DNA of 64,000 nucleotides from an uncultured Collinsella sp. (GTDB lineage: Bacteria; Actinomycetota; Coriobacteriia; Coriobacteriales; Coriobacteriaceae). The notes below the pieces were generated by a model that searched no databases, was not told where the DNA came from, and saw only the letters and a program-made list of their open reading frames with translations. Below are positions 41,681 to 51,000 of this stretch, piece after piece; within the stretch, counting starts at the first letter, position 1, and each line of letters opens with the position of its first letter. A program made the position numbers and the translations under genes. The stretch covers positions 62,001-126,000 of the forward strand of contig CATXID010000003.1 of NCBI GenBank assembly GCA_958369225.1, in the 5' to 3' direction.

Positions 41681-44563
41681 ATGACGCTACTGTATTTCCT
41701 TACCCTGTTTCCGCTGGTACCGGCGCTGGGCATGCTGCTCGCGCGCGGTGACCGCGCCCGCGATGCGGTGGGGCTCATAGGCTCCGGCATTATTATGGCG
41801 GTGACAGTTGTAGTCGCCGTCATGTTTTTTGGCATGGGTCCGCAGAGCTTTGAGGTTGCCCCCGGCACCTCGCATGTGCTCTCGATCATCAGCTCCGCCA
41901 TCGATGTCATCCTGTGCGCCGTCATCCTGTACAACGCGTACAAATATTGGAACGCGCTTACCACGGTGCTCGGCATAGTCCAGCTGGTGGGCTCGCTCGC
42001 CTTTGCAGCCATGACGTTGCCTGCGGCCGAAGCCGTCACGGCAACGCCGCTCTACCTAGACTACATGAGCGTGATCATGGTCCTTGCCGTCGGCATCGTC
42101 GGCAGCCTCATCTGCGTGTATGCCCTGGGCTACATGAAGGACTTCCAGGCCCATGACGAGCACGAGGCCGCGCTGCGCGGGCAGACCGCGCCCGACCGTC
42201 GCCCGCAGTTCCTGACGCTCATGTTCCTGTTCCTCTCGGCCATGTTCGTCATCGTGACGAGCGACAACCTTGAGTGGCTGTTCTGCGGCTGGGAAATCAC
42301 AACCGTGTGCTCGTTCCTTATGATTGGCTACACGTGCACGCCCGAGGCCATCAAAAACGCCTTCACCCAGATCATCCTCAACATGCTGGGCGGCATCGCG
42401 TTTTTGGCCGGACTCATGTACCTGCACGTTAACGGCATGCCGCTGACCATCTCGGGAATGATCGAGCTTTCCGGTGCCGGAACCGCGCAATCCGCGCTGC
42501 TGGTGATGCCGGTCATCCTGCTATCGCTCGCCGCCCTTACCAAGGCCGCACAGATGCCGTTCCATACCTGGCTGCTCGGTGCTATGGTTGCCCCCACTCC
42601 CACGAGCGCCCTGCTGCACTCGTCAACCATGGTCAAGGCCGGCGTGTTCCTAATGGTCAAGCTGAGCCCGCTCTATGCCATCTATCCCGTGACCGGCTTT
42701 ATGGTTACGAGCGTGGGTGCCATCACGTTTTTGCTCGCCGCTCTCATGGCCATCTCGCAGAGCAACGCCAAGCGCGTGCTCGCGTTCTCCACCATTTCCA
42801 ACCTGGGCCTCATCAGCGCCTGCCTGGGTGTCGGCGCGCCCGAGGCCGTATGGGCGGCCATCTTCCTGATCCTGTTTCACACGGTGGCAAAGTCGCTGCT
42901 GTTCCTGTGCGTGGGCACGGCCGAGCATCATATCGGCAGCCGCAATATCGAGGACATGGACGGTATGTTCAGCCGTATGCCGCACCTGACGCGCCTGATG
43001 ATGCTGGGCATCATGGGCATGTTTGTGGCGCCGTTTGGCATGCTCGTGTCCAAGTGGGGCGCCCTGGTGGCGTTTGCCCAGACCGGCAACGTGCTCATGA
43101 TCATGGTGCTGGCCTTTGGCTCGGCCGCGACGTTTTACTTCTGGGGCAAGTGGCTTGCCAAGCTTTCGGGCGTCGACCCCACGGCTCAAAACGTTGAGGT
43201 CAATGTTCACAAGACCGAATGGATGGCCCTCAACACCATCGCCGCGCTGCTGATTCTGTGCTGCGTGGCGTTCCCGGTTATCTCGAGCGGTCTGGTGTCG
43301 CCTTACTTGGCCATGGTGTTTGGCCGCGTGCCGTACGTTATTGGCAAGGACGCCATGTATCTGATGGTGGTTATCGTGGCGTTTATCGCCGTGGTGCTGC
43401 TGACTTCATTCCGCGTGAGCAACAAACCGCATGTAAACGTATATCTTTCGGGTGTGGGGACCGACAATTACCGCCATTTCCGCGGTTCGATGGGACACGA
43501 GGTGAAGGCCGAAAAGCGCAATTGGTACTCGGAGGACGCCCTTGGCGAGAAGCGTATCGGCCCCGCGGGCAGCGTCGTGTGCTGCAGCATTATCTTGTTT
43601 GCACTGCTGTGTTGCGCGTGGATTGGGCCCGAGAGACTTGCCATGAGCGCGCCCTCGGTGCTGCGCGGCAAGTATTTCGAAGGCTCGGGCGTCGTGGGCA
43701 TCTTTATAGGTACCGTGGCGTTTGCCCTGCTGGCGCCGCTTGTGGGCGGCCTGATTGACGGTCTTGATCGTAAGCTTTCGGCTCGCATGCAGGGCCGCGT
43801 GGGCCCGCGCTTGCTGCAGCCCTTCTACGACGTTGCCAAGCTGCTGCGCAAGGCCCCCGCCAGCGTAAACACCATGGACGATACCTACATGGCGTGCGCG
43901 CTCATCTTTACCGTGGTGGGCGGCGGCATCTTTGTGTCGGGTTCCAACACGCTGCTGTGCGCTTTTATGGTGACGCTCGCCGCGATCTTTGTGGTGTTGG
44001 CGTCCGCCTCGACGCAAAGCCCGTTTGCCCAGGTTGGCGCCGATCGTGAGTTGCTGCAGGTTATGAGTTACGAGCCCGCCGTTCTGTTGATGAGCGTGGG
44101 CCTGTATCTTGCCACCGATAGCTTCGATTCCATTGCCGTGACGGGGCAGTCGGCCCCCATCATCGTGTGCAGCGCGCCCATTTTCCTCGCACTGCTCGCA
44201 GTGCTTACTATCAAGCTGCGCAAGTCGCCGTTTGACCTTTCGTACTCGCATCACGCGCACCAGGAGATCGTCCAGGGCGTCGCCACCGAGATGAGCGGCG
44301 GCACGCTGGCCAAGATGACCCTTATGCACTGGTGCGAGACCGTGCTGTTTTTGATGTGGGTGGGCATGTTCTTTGTTTGGGACAACCCGGTGAGCTGGGT
44401 CGTAGCCCTGGTCGTGATGGCCGCGACGTACTTTGTCGAGGTGCTGATCGACAACACCTTCGCACGCAGCTCCTGGCGCAGCTGCTTTAGGCTCGGATGG
44501 GGCGTGGCGCTGGTGTTTGGCCTGCTCAACCTTATGCCCATCCTCGTCGACGTGTTTATTTAG
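41681..44563 (+). CDS. Ech-type hydrogenase membrane subunit, EchA-EchB fusion
   Basis: A 960-residue membrane protein joining two complex I-like subunits. Residues 1 to about 600 are a NuoL/NuoM-like antiporter subunit (GWEITTVCSFLMIGY, KAAQMPFHTWLLGAMVAPTPTSALLHSSTMVKAGVF, RVLAFSTISNLGLI), which would pump ions. From about 640 the chain is a NuoH-like subunit (GLDRKLSARMQGRVGPRLLQPFYDVAKLL, GADRELLQVMSYEPAVL, HQEIVQGVATEMSG), which carries the connection to the hydrophilic arm. In characterised Ech enzymes these are separate proteins. First gene of the five-gene operon; GGGGGAGTGATGGT precedes the ATG. No frameshift or stop separates the halves. Confidence 0.92.
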   Translation: MTLLYFLTLFPLVPALGMLLARGDRARDAVGLIGSGIIMAVTVVVAVMFFGMGPQSFEVAPGTSHVLSIISSAIDVILCAVILYNAYKYWNALTTVLGIVQLVGSLAFAAMTLPAAEAVTATPLYLDYMSVIMVLAVGIVGSLICVYALGYMKDFQAHDEHEAALRGQTAPDRRPQFLTLMFLFLSAMFVIVTSDNLEWLFCGWEITTVCSFLMIGYTCTPEAIKNAFTQIILNMLGGIAFLAGLMYLHVNGMPLTISGMIELSGAGTAQSALLVMPVILLSLAALTKAAQMPFHTWLLGAMVAPTPTSALLHSSTMVKAGVFLMVKLSPLYAIYPVTGFMVTSVGAITFLLAALMAISQSNAKRVLAFSTISNLGLISACLGVGAPEAVWAAIFLILFHTVAKSLLFLCVGTAEHHIGSRNIEDMDGMFSRMPHLTRLMMLGIMGMFVAPFGMLVSKWGALVAFAQTGNVLMIMVLAFGSAATFYFWGKWLAKLSGVDPTAQNVEVNVHKTEWMALNTIAALLILCCVAFPVISSGLVSPYLAMVFGRVPYVIGKDAMYLMVVIVAFIAVVLLTSFRVSNKPHVNVYLSGVGTDNYRHFRGSMGHEVKAEKRNWYSEDALGEKRIGPAGSVVCCSIILFALLCCAWIGPERLAMSAPSVLRGKYFEGSGVVGIFIGTVAFALLAPLVGGLIDGLDRKLSARMQGRVGPRLLQPFYDVAKLLRKAPASVNTMDDTYMACALIFTVVGGGIFVSGSNTLLCAFMVTLAAIFVVLASASTQSPFAQVGADRELLQVMSYEPAVLLMSVGLYLATDSFDSIAVTGQSAPIIVCSAPIFLALLAVLTIKLRKSPFDLSYSHHAHQEIVQGVATEMSGGTLAKMTLMHWCETVLFLMWVGMFFVWDNPVSWVVALVVMAATYFVEVLIDNTFARSSWRSCFRLGWGVALVFGLLNLMPILVDVFI

Positions 44564-44575
44564 GAGGCGGCATCC

Positions 44576-45193
44576 ATGGATCATAAAATGTCGCGCTCGC
44601 CGTGGGTTATTCATTACGACGGCTCGAGCTGCAACGGATGCGATATCGAGGTGCTGGCCTCGCTCACGCCGCTGTTCGATGCGGAGCGTTTTGGCGTGGT
44701 CAACACCGGCAACCCCAAGCATGCGGATATCTTTTTGGTGACGGGGTCGGTCAACGCTCAGAACCTGCCCGTCGTGCGCCAGATCTACAACCAGATGCTC
44801 GAGCCCAAGTGCGTGGTGGCCTGCGGTATTTGCGCGTGCTCGGGCGGCGTGTTCCGCGATGCCTATAACGTGATCGGCGGCGTGGACCGCGCAATTCCCG
44901 TGGACGTGTACGCGCCCGGGTGCGCCATTCGCCCCGAGACGGTGATCGATGCCATCGTGGAGGCGTGCGGCATCTTGGACCAGAAGGAGGCCGTGATGCG
45001 CGCCGGTGGCGATCCGCTCACCGTGGGCGGTGCCGCTACCTGGGACGGCGGCGTTGAGCTGGGCGAGGACGGGTTTGTGGCTGCGGGGTCCGGGGCTGAT
45101 GGTGCCGGTGACGCGCCTGCCCGGAAGTCCGCCGCGCCCGCCGCTGGCGACGCATCTGCTGAGACGCTCGCCGCTGCAAAGGAGGCCGAGTAA
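44576..45193 (+). CDS. echC: Ech-type hydrogenase small subunit (NuoB-like)
   Basis: Carries the proximal [4Fe-4S] cluster next to the Ni-Fe site. In 205 residues the four ligands are visible: Cys19 and Cys22 (SSCNGCDIEVLAS), the Cys in VACGICACSGG, and the Cys in YAPGCAIRPE. After residue about 150 there is an Ala/Gly-rich tail not expected in the family (ending AAPAAGDASAETLAAAKEAE). It starts 12 bases after the membrane subunit and its stop overlaps the next start by one base. GGAGGCGGCATCC precedes the ATG. Confidence 0.92.
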   Translation: MDHKMSRSPWVIHYDGSSCNGCDIEVLASLTPLFDAERFGVVNTGNPKHADIFLVTGSVNAQNLPVVRQIYNQMLEPKCVVACGICACSGGVFRDAYNVIGGVDRAIPVDVYAPGCAIRPETVIDAIVEACGILDQKEAVMRAGGDPLTVGGAATWDGGVELGEDGFVAAGSGADGAGDAPARKSAAPAAGDASAETLAAAKEAE

Positions 45194-45912
45194 TGCAAAA
45201 GGCTATCTATACCACCGTCGGGATCGACGAGCTCCTGTCGCATGTCCAGGCGCTCAAGGGCGTCGGCGCGCGCTTTGTGCAGATGCACGCCGAGCGCAAC
45301 GTCGACGACGGCACGTATCGCCTGGTCTATACGTTTATCAACGTTCGTGCTGCTCAGGCGCAGGTCGCTCAGGACGGCAACTATGCGATCGAGAACCTGG
45401 TAGTTGAGGGCATCGACCAGTACCAGGAGATTCCGTCCATCAGCTCGTACTATCCGGCGGTATTTCCGTTTGAGAACGAAGCGCACGACCTGTTTGGGCT
45501 TGCCATCACCGACATGCAGATCGACTTTAAGGACTTTTTCTACCAGGTCTCGACTGCCGAGCCCATGAGCGTTATCACGCCCGAGGTGAAGGCCGCGCGC
45601 GAGAAAGCCATGAAGGTCCGTGCGGCCGCCGAGGCCAAGGCGCGCAAGGCTGCGGCCGAAAAGGCCGCCGCTGCCACGGCCGCTGCAGGGGAGGGCGTTG
45701 CGGGTGCTGGCGATGCTGCGGGCGCTGCCGTTGCTCAGCCCGCTGCGGCTGCCGGCTCCGATGCTCAGCACGATGAAGCTGCCGCCAAGGCCGCGCTTAA
45801 AGCCGCCGAGATGGAGGCAAAGCTCGCCGCCATGGAGCCCGAGAAAGCGGCCAAGGTCCGCGCGGCGCTTGCCGCCAAGGCCGCCCGCGACAAGCAGAAA
45901 AAGGAGGCGTAA
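45193..45912 (+). CDS. echD: Ech-type hydrogenase subunit D (NuoC-like) with Ala/Lys-rich tail
   Basis: Structural subunit of the hydrophilic arm, 239 residues. The NuoC-like core (to about 125) includes VQMHAERNVDDGTYRLVYTF and the conserved SISSYYPAVFPFENEAHDLFGL. The last ~110 residues form a highly charged, Ala/Lys/Glu-rich helix-prone tail (EKAMKVRAAAEAKARKAAAEKAAAA...), roughly doubling the usual EchD length. The ATG shares a base with the upstream stop; four bases separate its stop from the large-subunit ATG. Confidence 0.9.
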   Translation: MQKAIYTTVGIDELLSHVQALKGVGARFVQMHAERNVDDGTYRLVYTFINVRAAQAQVAQDGNYAIENLVVEGIDQYQEIPSISSYYPAVFPFENEAHDLFGLAITDMQIDFKDFFYQVSTAEPMSVITPEVKAAREKAMKVRAAAEAKARKAAAEKAAAATAAAGEGVAGAGDAAGAAVAQPAAAAGSDAQHDEAAAKAALKAAEMEAKLAAMEPEKAAKVRAALAAKAARDKQKKEA

Positions 45913-45916
45913 GGCC

Positions 45917-47005
45917 ATGGCACATCGCTCCGTTATTCCGTTTGGCCCGCAGCACCCGGTGCTGCCCGAGCCGCTTCATCTGGACCTGGTGATCGAGGAC
46001 GACTGCGTCATCGAGGCAATTCCGCAGATCGGTTTTGTGCACCGCGGCCTCGAGAAGCTCACCGAAAAGCGCGATATGCATCAGTTTGGCTACATCGCCG
46101 AGCGCATCTGCGGCATCTGCGCCGTGGGCCACAGCTACGGTTATGCCAGCGCCTGCGAGCGTATGCTCGACATCGAGGTGCCCGGCCGCGTGCAGTATAT
46201 CCGCACCATTCTGCACGAGCTTTCGCGCATTCACTCGCATTTGCTGTGGCTGGGCCTGCTCGCCGATGCCTTTGGCTTCGAGGCGTTGTTCTATCGTTCG
46301 TGGACCCTGCGCGAGCAAATTCTCAAGATTTTTGAGAGCACTTGCGGCGGGCGCGTGATTCTGTCGATTAACGAGATCGGCGGCCTTAAGCACGATATCG
46401 AGGACTCCGAGCTGGCGGGCATTGTTCAGACGCTCGACGCCATGCGCCCCGACTACGAGGCCCTGGTGCATACGTTTTTGGACGACGACAGCTGTGGCGA
46501 GCGCCTGCATGGCGTGGGCGTGATCAGCAAGAAGGATGCGCTGAATCTGTCGATGGTCGGCCCGTTTGGTCGCGCCTCGGGCGTGGATTACGACGTGCGC
46601 ATGTTCGGTGACGGCGCCTATGCGGATCTGGCCGCGTTTGAGCCCATCGTTGCTACCGATGGCGATTGCTATGCCCGCTGCCAGGTGCGTTGCGCCGAGG
46701 TCACGCAGGCCATGGACATCATCAAGGAGCTTGTGGGCAAGATTCCTCACGACGGTATCGGCGGGCGTACCAAGCTCACGCCGGCCGACGGCGCGCGCGG
46801 CGAGGTTGTGATTGAGCAGCCGCGCGGCGAGGCGTACTACTATGTGCGCGGCAACGGCACCAAGAATCTGGACCGTTTTCGCGTGCGCACGCCGACGTCG
46901 CAGAACCTGGCGGGTCTGACACATGCGCTGCAGGGCGTGCTCCTTGCCAACGTGCCCATGATTATCCTGACCATCGACCCCTGCATTAGCTGCACGGAAA
47001 GGTAG
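45917..47005 (+). CDS. echE: Ech-type [NiFe]-hydrogenase large subunit (NuoD-like)
   Basis: Holds the Ni-Fe active site. The 362-residue protein keeps both Cys pairs needed to bind nickel: Cys65 and Cys68 (ERICGICAVGHS) and Cys356 and Cys359 (DPCISCTER), so it is a hydrogenase and not a NuoD relative that has lost the metal. It ends directly after CTER; there is no C-terminal extension for a maturation protease, as known for EchE and CooH. AAGGAGGCGTAAGGCC precedes ATG 45917. hyp maturation genes are not in the window. Confidence 0.95.
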   Translation: MAHRSVIPFGPQHPVLPEPLHLDLVIEDDCVIEAIPQIGFVHRGLEKLTEKRDMHQFGYIAERICGICAVGHSYGYASACERMLDIEVPGRVQYIRTILHELSRIHSHLLWLGLLADAFGFEALFYRSWTLREQILKIFESTCGGRVILSINEIGGLKHDIEDSELAGIVQTLDAMRPDYEALVHTFLDDDSCGERLHGVGVISKKDALNLSMVGPFGRASGVDYDVRMFGDGAYADLAAFEPIVATDGDCYARCQVRCAEVTQAMDIIKELVGKIPHDGIGGRTKLTPADGARGEVVIEQPRGEAYYYVRGNGTKNLDRFRVRTPTSQNLAGLTHALQGVLLANVPMIILTIDPCISCTER

Positions 47006-47012
47006 GCGCGGC

Positions 47013-47354
47013 ATGAGTTTACTGACATTTGCCAAGACGGCCTTGGGCTCTATGGTCAAGCAGCCGGTAACGGTGTGCTATCCGCAGGAGAAACTGGCGG
47101 CGCCCGAGCGCTTGCGCGGGCATATCGTCAATGACATGGACGTGTGCATCTGCTGCGGCATGTGCGCGCGGCGTTGCCCGGCGGGCGCGCTCGCGGTCGA
47201 TCGCAAGGGCGGTACCTGGTCGATCGACCCGTATGCCTGCGTGGTATGCGGCGAGTGCATCGAGAGCTGCCCCAAGCACTGCCTGACTATGGATACCGCC
47301 CGCACTCCGGTCGCAGCGGACAAGACTCCCACGGTAGAAACCAAGCTGGAATAG
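47013..47354 (+). CDS. echF: Ech-type hydrogenase ferredoxin-like subunit (NuoI-like)
   Basis: Electron-entry subunit with two [4Fe-4S] clusters: CICCGMCARRCP and CVVCGECIESCP, in 113 residues. It would accept electrons from reduced ferredoxin. It starts 7 bases after echE. It completes the operon: membrane fusion, C, D, E, F. A long perfect hairpin follows 10 bases after the stop. Confidence 0.94.
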   Translation: MSLLTFAKTALGSMVKQPVTVCYPQEKLAAPERLRGHIVNDMDVCICCGMCARRCPAGALAVDRKGGTWSIDPYACVVCGECIESCPKHCLTMDTARTPVAADKTPTVETKLE

Positions 47355-47364
47355 CACTGGAATA

Positions 47365-47398
47365 GGGGCCGGTGGGGCAAAATTGCCCCACCGGCCCC
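47365..47398 (+). terminator. Perfect hairpin after echF
   Basis: 16-base perfect arms GGGGCCGGTGGGGCAA and its complement, with a 2-nt loop. It lacks a T-run, so it may stabilise the transcript end rather than terminate it. Confidence 0.55.
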
Positions 47399-47429
47399 GC
47401 GCGTGAACGTGCGGCTAAGCCTCCGCGAA

Positions 47430-47583
47430 CAAAACTATGCCTGTTTACTACGATAAATCGCCTACCCTCAACCACGCCGCATTTGGCAAAACAAAAACCG
47501 CAGGTAGACGGCTTGCAGTTTTGTGAAAAAGTCACGCGTGATCGGCGACCTCGTTTTTATCGTAGTAAACCGGCATAGTTTTG
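47430..47583 (+). repeat. Type A nested palindrome, copy A2 (154 bp)
   Basis: 28-base outer arms (47430-47457, 47556-47583) with one mismatch, starting CAAAACTATGCCTGTTTACT. The centre reads AAAAACCGCAGGTAGACGG with only partial pairing. Confidence 0.85.
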
Positions 47584-47674
47584 AAATGGCACCATATCCG
47601 TAACGGCCCTTGATCTCCCGTGGACAGAGGGAAACGGATCATTTTGGCCTTGCGAGGGCTGCCACGTGGCCCGT

Positions 47675-47839
47675 CTGCCACGAAATGCGCCCATCTACTA
47701 CGTTTAGGCTGCCACTCTCAACCATGGCGAACGACGCAAAAACAAAACCGCAGGTAGAACGCCTGCGGTTTTTCATGAAACGCGGTTATGGTCAGGGGTA
47801 TCGGGTCAAACGTAGTAGATGGGCCAGTTTTGAGGCGAG
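47675..47839 (+). repeat. Type B nested palindrome, copy B2 (165 bp)
   Basis: Outer arms share CCCATCTACTACGTTT and its complement; the outermost bases are diverged. The centre is the hairpin AAAACCGCAGG...CCTGCGGTTTT. Interior almost identical to B3. Confidence 0.85.
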
Positions 47840-47929
47840 CACCACCAATTGATCCCCCGGGGACGGAAGAAAGCGGATCATTTTTGCCTGATGGCTCCGA
47901 GTCGCACCCGTTTTCCTGCGAAAATGCCG

Positions 47930-48044
47930 TGTCTCAACTTTGGTGAGACATTTGTCTCACGCCCAAAACGGAATCTGGAACATGTGTCACCTGCCCAAAT
48001 TGTGTCTCATTTCGTAACTTTAGGCTGTTGCAAGGTCTGAGACC
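47930..48044. promoter_or_regulatory. Cluster of TGTCTCA/TGAGACA sites upstream of the adhesin
   Basis: TGTCTCA at 47930, 47953 and 48003, TGAGACA at 47944, and the palindrome GGTCTGAGACC at 48034-48044, all within 132 bases of the adhesin start. Could be binding sites for a regulator or phase-variable control; no protein is known. Confidence 0.4.
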
Positions 48045-48061
48045 GCGAGAAGGGAGACGCG

Positions 48062-51000
48062 ATGAGTAAGTACACGAGGGGTCTCTTGGCGGTGATACTT
48101 GCCGTAGTGCTTGTGTTGCCGGCTGCAGCATTTGCCATGCTGCCCGAGGCCAACGCCAGGTCCAGCACCGGAATGGACGGACCGGAAGCGACAAAGGTAG
48201 TCGACCACGACACCAGTAACCATTGGAAGTTCTGGGCGGGCGGCTATGACGGCAGTAAGGTCACGACGCAAAACGTCGGCCGAATTTGGACGGATAAGAC
48301 GGTCCAAGCAATCGATGACGGGAAATCGGACTTTTTGACCACGCTTTCGGCGATGTCTTCGACATCCGACACAACGTCGCTGGTTTCCAAGCCACTCGAC
48401 ATCGTGATGGTGCTCGATGCCTCTGGCTCAATGGATGATCCTATGGGTGGTGGAGATCCTACCAAGCGTATCGATGCGCTCAAGAATGCTGCCAACCACT
48501 TTATCGACACCATTGCCGAGCAAAACAAGAGCATTAAGGATGCGAGCAAACAGCACCAAGTTGCCATCGTTAAGTTTGCAGGAAAGAAGACTGACTGGAT
48601 CGGCAATGACACCTATCGCGATGGCCGCTATAGCTACAACTACTCGCAGACCATGCAAAAGCTGATGGCGTGCTCAGACGACGGCGCAGAGAGTCTCAGG
48701 AGCACGATTAACTCCATCAAGCCTGCCGGTGCCACGCGTGCCGACTATGGCATGGACCTGGCCAAGGGCATCACTTCTGGTCGCGAAGGCGCCCAGAAGA
48801 TCGTCGTGTTCTTCACCGATGGCTCACCTACGAGCTCTCGTGATTTTGAGCCCGCGGTCGCTAGGGACGCCATCAATACCGCCAAGACCATAAAGAGCGG
48901 CGGGGCGACCATTTATACCATCGGTATCTTCAACGGTGCGAAGCCGGACGACGATCCAACAAGCAACGACACGAGCAATAAGAATAAGTTCATGCATGCC
49001 GTGTCGAGTAACTATCCGGAGGCCACATCGTCCGTAAGCCATGGCCTTTTTGGAACTGAGAAGTGGAATGTCAATTTTGGCAACCCCGTTGCCGGTGCCA
49101 GCTACTACAAGTCGGCGACCAACGCCGCCGAGCTTGATCAGGTCTTTAAGGACATCTCGAGTGCCATTACGTCGGGCAAGGGTTTCCCGACCAAGGTCGA
49201 GGGCAACAATCCCAACGGCTCCGGTTACATCACATTCGAGGACGAGCTGGGTGCCTTCATGCAAGTCGACGGGTTTACCGGTGCTGAGTACAACGGCAAG
49301 ACCTATGGCGCCGCTACCAAGTCGACCGATGGCAATATCGATACCTATACGTTTGATGGCGAGCTCGCTCACCTGGTGATCACGGTCGACCGCGCGGACG
49401 AGAATAATCCGCAGCGCGGTGACATCGTGACGGTCAAGGTCCCCGCATCGCTCATTCCGCTGCGTCGCTTTACCGTTGACAAGTCGGCGGGTACGTTTGT
49501 GGTTGACTCCACGGATGCCATCTCGCCTATCCGCGTGGTGTATGCATCGAGCGTAAAGTCTATTGCGCGCGCGAATCTGTTTACTCCCAATAACGTTCCG
49601 GGGCTGCAGGATTATATCGACAAGCACAAGGACGCCGATTCCAATACCGTCAGCTTCTATGCCAACAAATGGACCGGCGACGATGCGGGCGATACGGTCG
49701 CAAGCTTTGAGCCTGCTGCTACGAATAGTTACTACTACTTCCAAAAGCTAACGCCCGTCTACACAGATGCGGCTTGCACCAAGCTTGCAACGGAAAAGCC
49801 TTCGGGCTCTAAGACCTATTGGTACAAAGATGAGTTTATGGCGCAGAACTCGTCGGGCGCGCCGTACGATGATTCCGTTTCGATCCCGGTTAAGGGAAGC
49901 GAGCTTGAAAGCTTTGAAGGCGCTTTGGTAAAGGAAGACAATCACTGGTCGATTAAGGCTGGTACCGCGCGCCTCGCCTTTATCAATCAGCTTCACACCA
50001 CCAAGGAACGTGTTGGCGGAAACCCGACTGACACCGCACGCGACGTAATCAATCCCCAGTGGAACAACACGAAGGTTGTTTCCGGCGCGACGAAGGTCAA
50101 TGTCTATCTGGGCAATAACGGCAAGATTAACTTTACGCTCAATACCAAGCCGACAACGTTGACAACTGCCGACTTTGGCCTGGTCAAGGTGCTCGAGGGA
50201 CGCGACTGGACGAATGAGGACAAGTTTGAGTTTGGCCTGACGTCCGAGGGCAACGCCCCGATGCCTGAGTCCAAGATTGCGGTTGCAACAAAGGGCCATG
50301 CGGGCATTAGCTTCGGCGAGATTGCCTATGACAAGCCGGGCACGTATGTCTACAAGGTTAGCGAGAAGCATGCCGGGACCACGGTCGACGGCATCGCCTA
50401 CAGCGACAACGTTGCAGAGTTCACCGTGACAGTGAAGCCCAATGAGAAGGGCAAGCTTGAGGCTTCTGCGACGAAGACCTCGGGCGAGACCGAGTTCAAG
50501 AACACCTATGCTGCGGATCATGTTGAGTCCAGTGTTACCGACCAGATCAAGGCGACCAAGTCCCTGACCGGCCGCGACCTCGAGGCAGACGAGTTCAGCT
50601 TTGAGCTGCGCGAGGTTAAGGGCGAGGGCTCGGAGCTTATCGAGACTGTAAAGAATGACGCCAACGGCAACGTTGCGTTCAGCCCCATCGAGTACACCGA
50701 GATCGGTCAGCACACCTACACGTTGCGCGAGGTCAAGGGCAACGCTGGTGGCATCACCTACGACGAAAACGTCTACACCATCGTGACGACCATCAGCGAT
50801 AACGGTAAGGGCCAGCTGGTGGCTACGCATAAGCTGAAGGGTGCCGAGGACGTTAAGAGCATCGAGTTCAAGAACGCTTACAATCTGACTCCCAAGCGCT
50901 TCAGCGTCACCGATAAGATCACCGCGACCAAGGTCCTGGCTGGCCGCGACCTCAAGGACGGCGAGTTCAACTTCGAGCTCGTCGAGGGCGACGATGTTGT

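Larger units (their letters stand above)
47399..48061. other. Repeat cluster II and adhesin promoter region
   Basis: No gene. Holds palindrome A2 (47430-47583), a 91-base linker, palindrome B2 (47675-47839), GATCC-type motifs flanking B2 (about 47609-47645 and 47846-47884), and a cluster of TGTCTCA sites (47930-48044) before the adhesin ATG. Confidence 0.8.

Noticed and set aside
41681..44563. Assembly frameshift joining two hydrogenase genes
   Set aside because: The frame is continuous and a coherent linker separates the NuoL-like and NuoH-like parts, so a true fusion is simpler.
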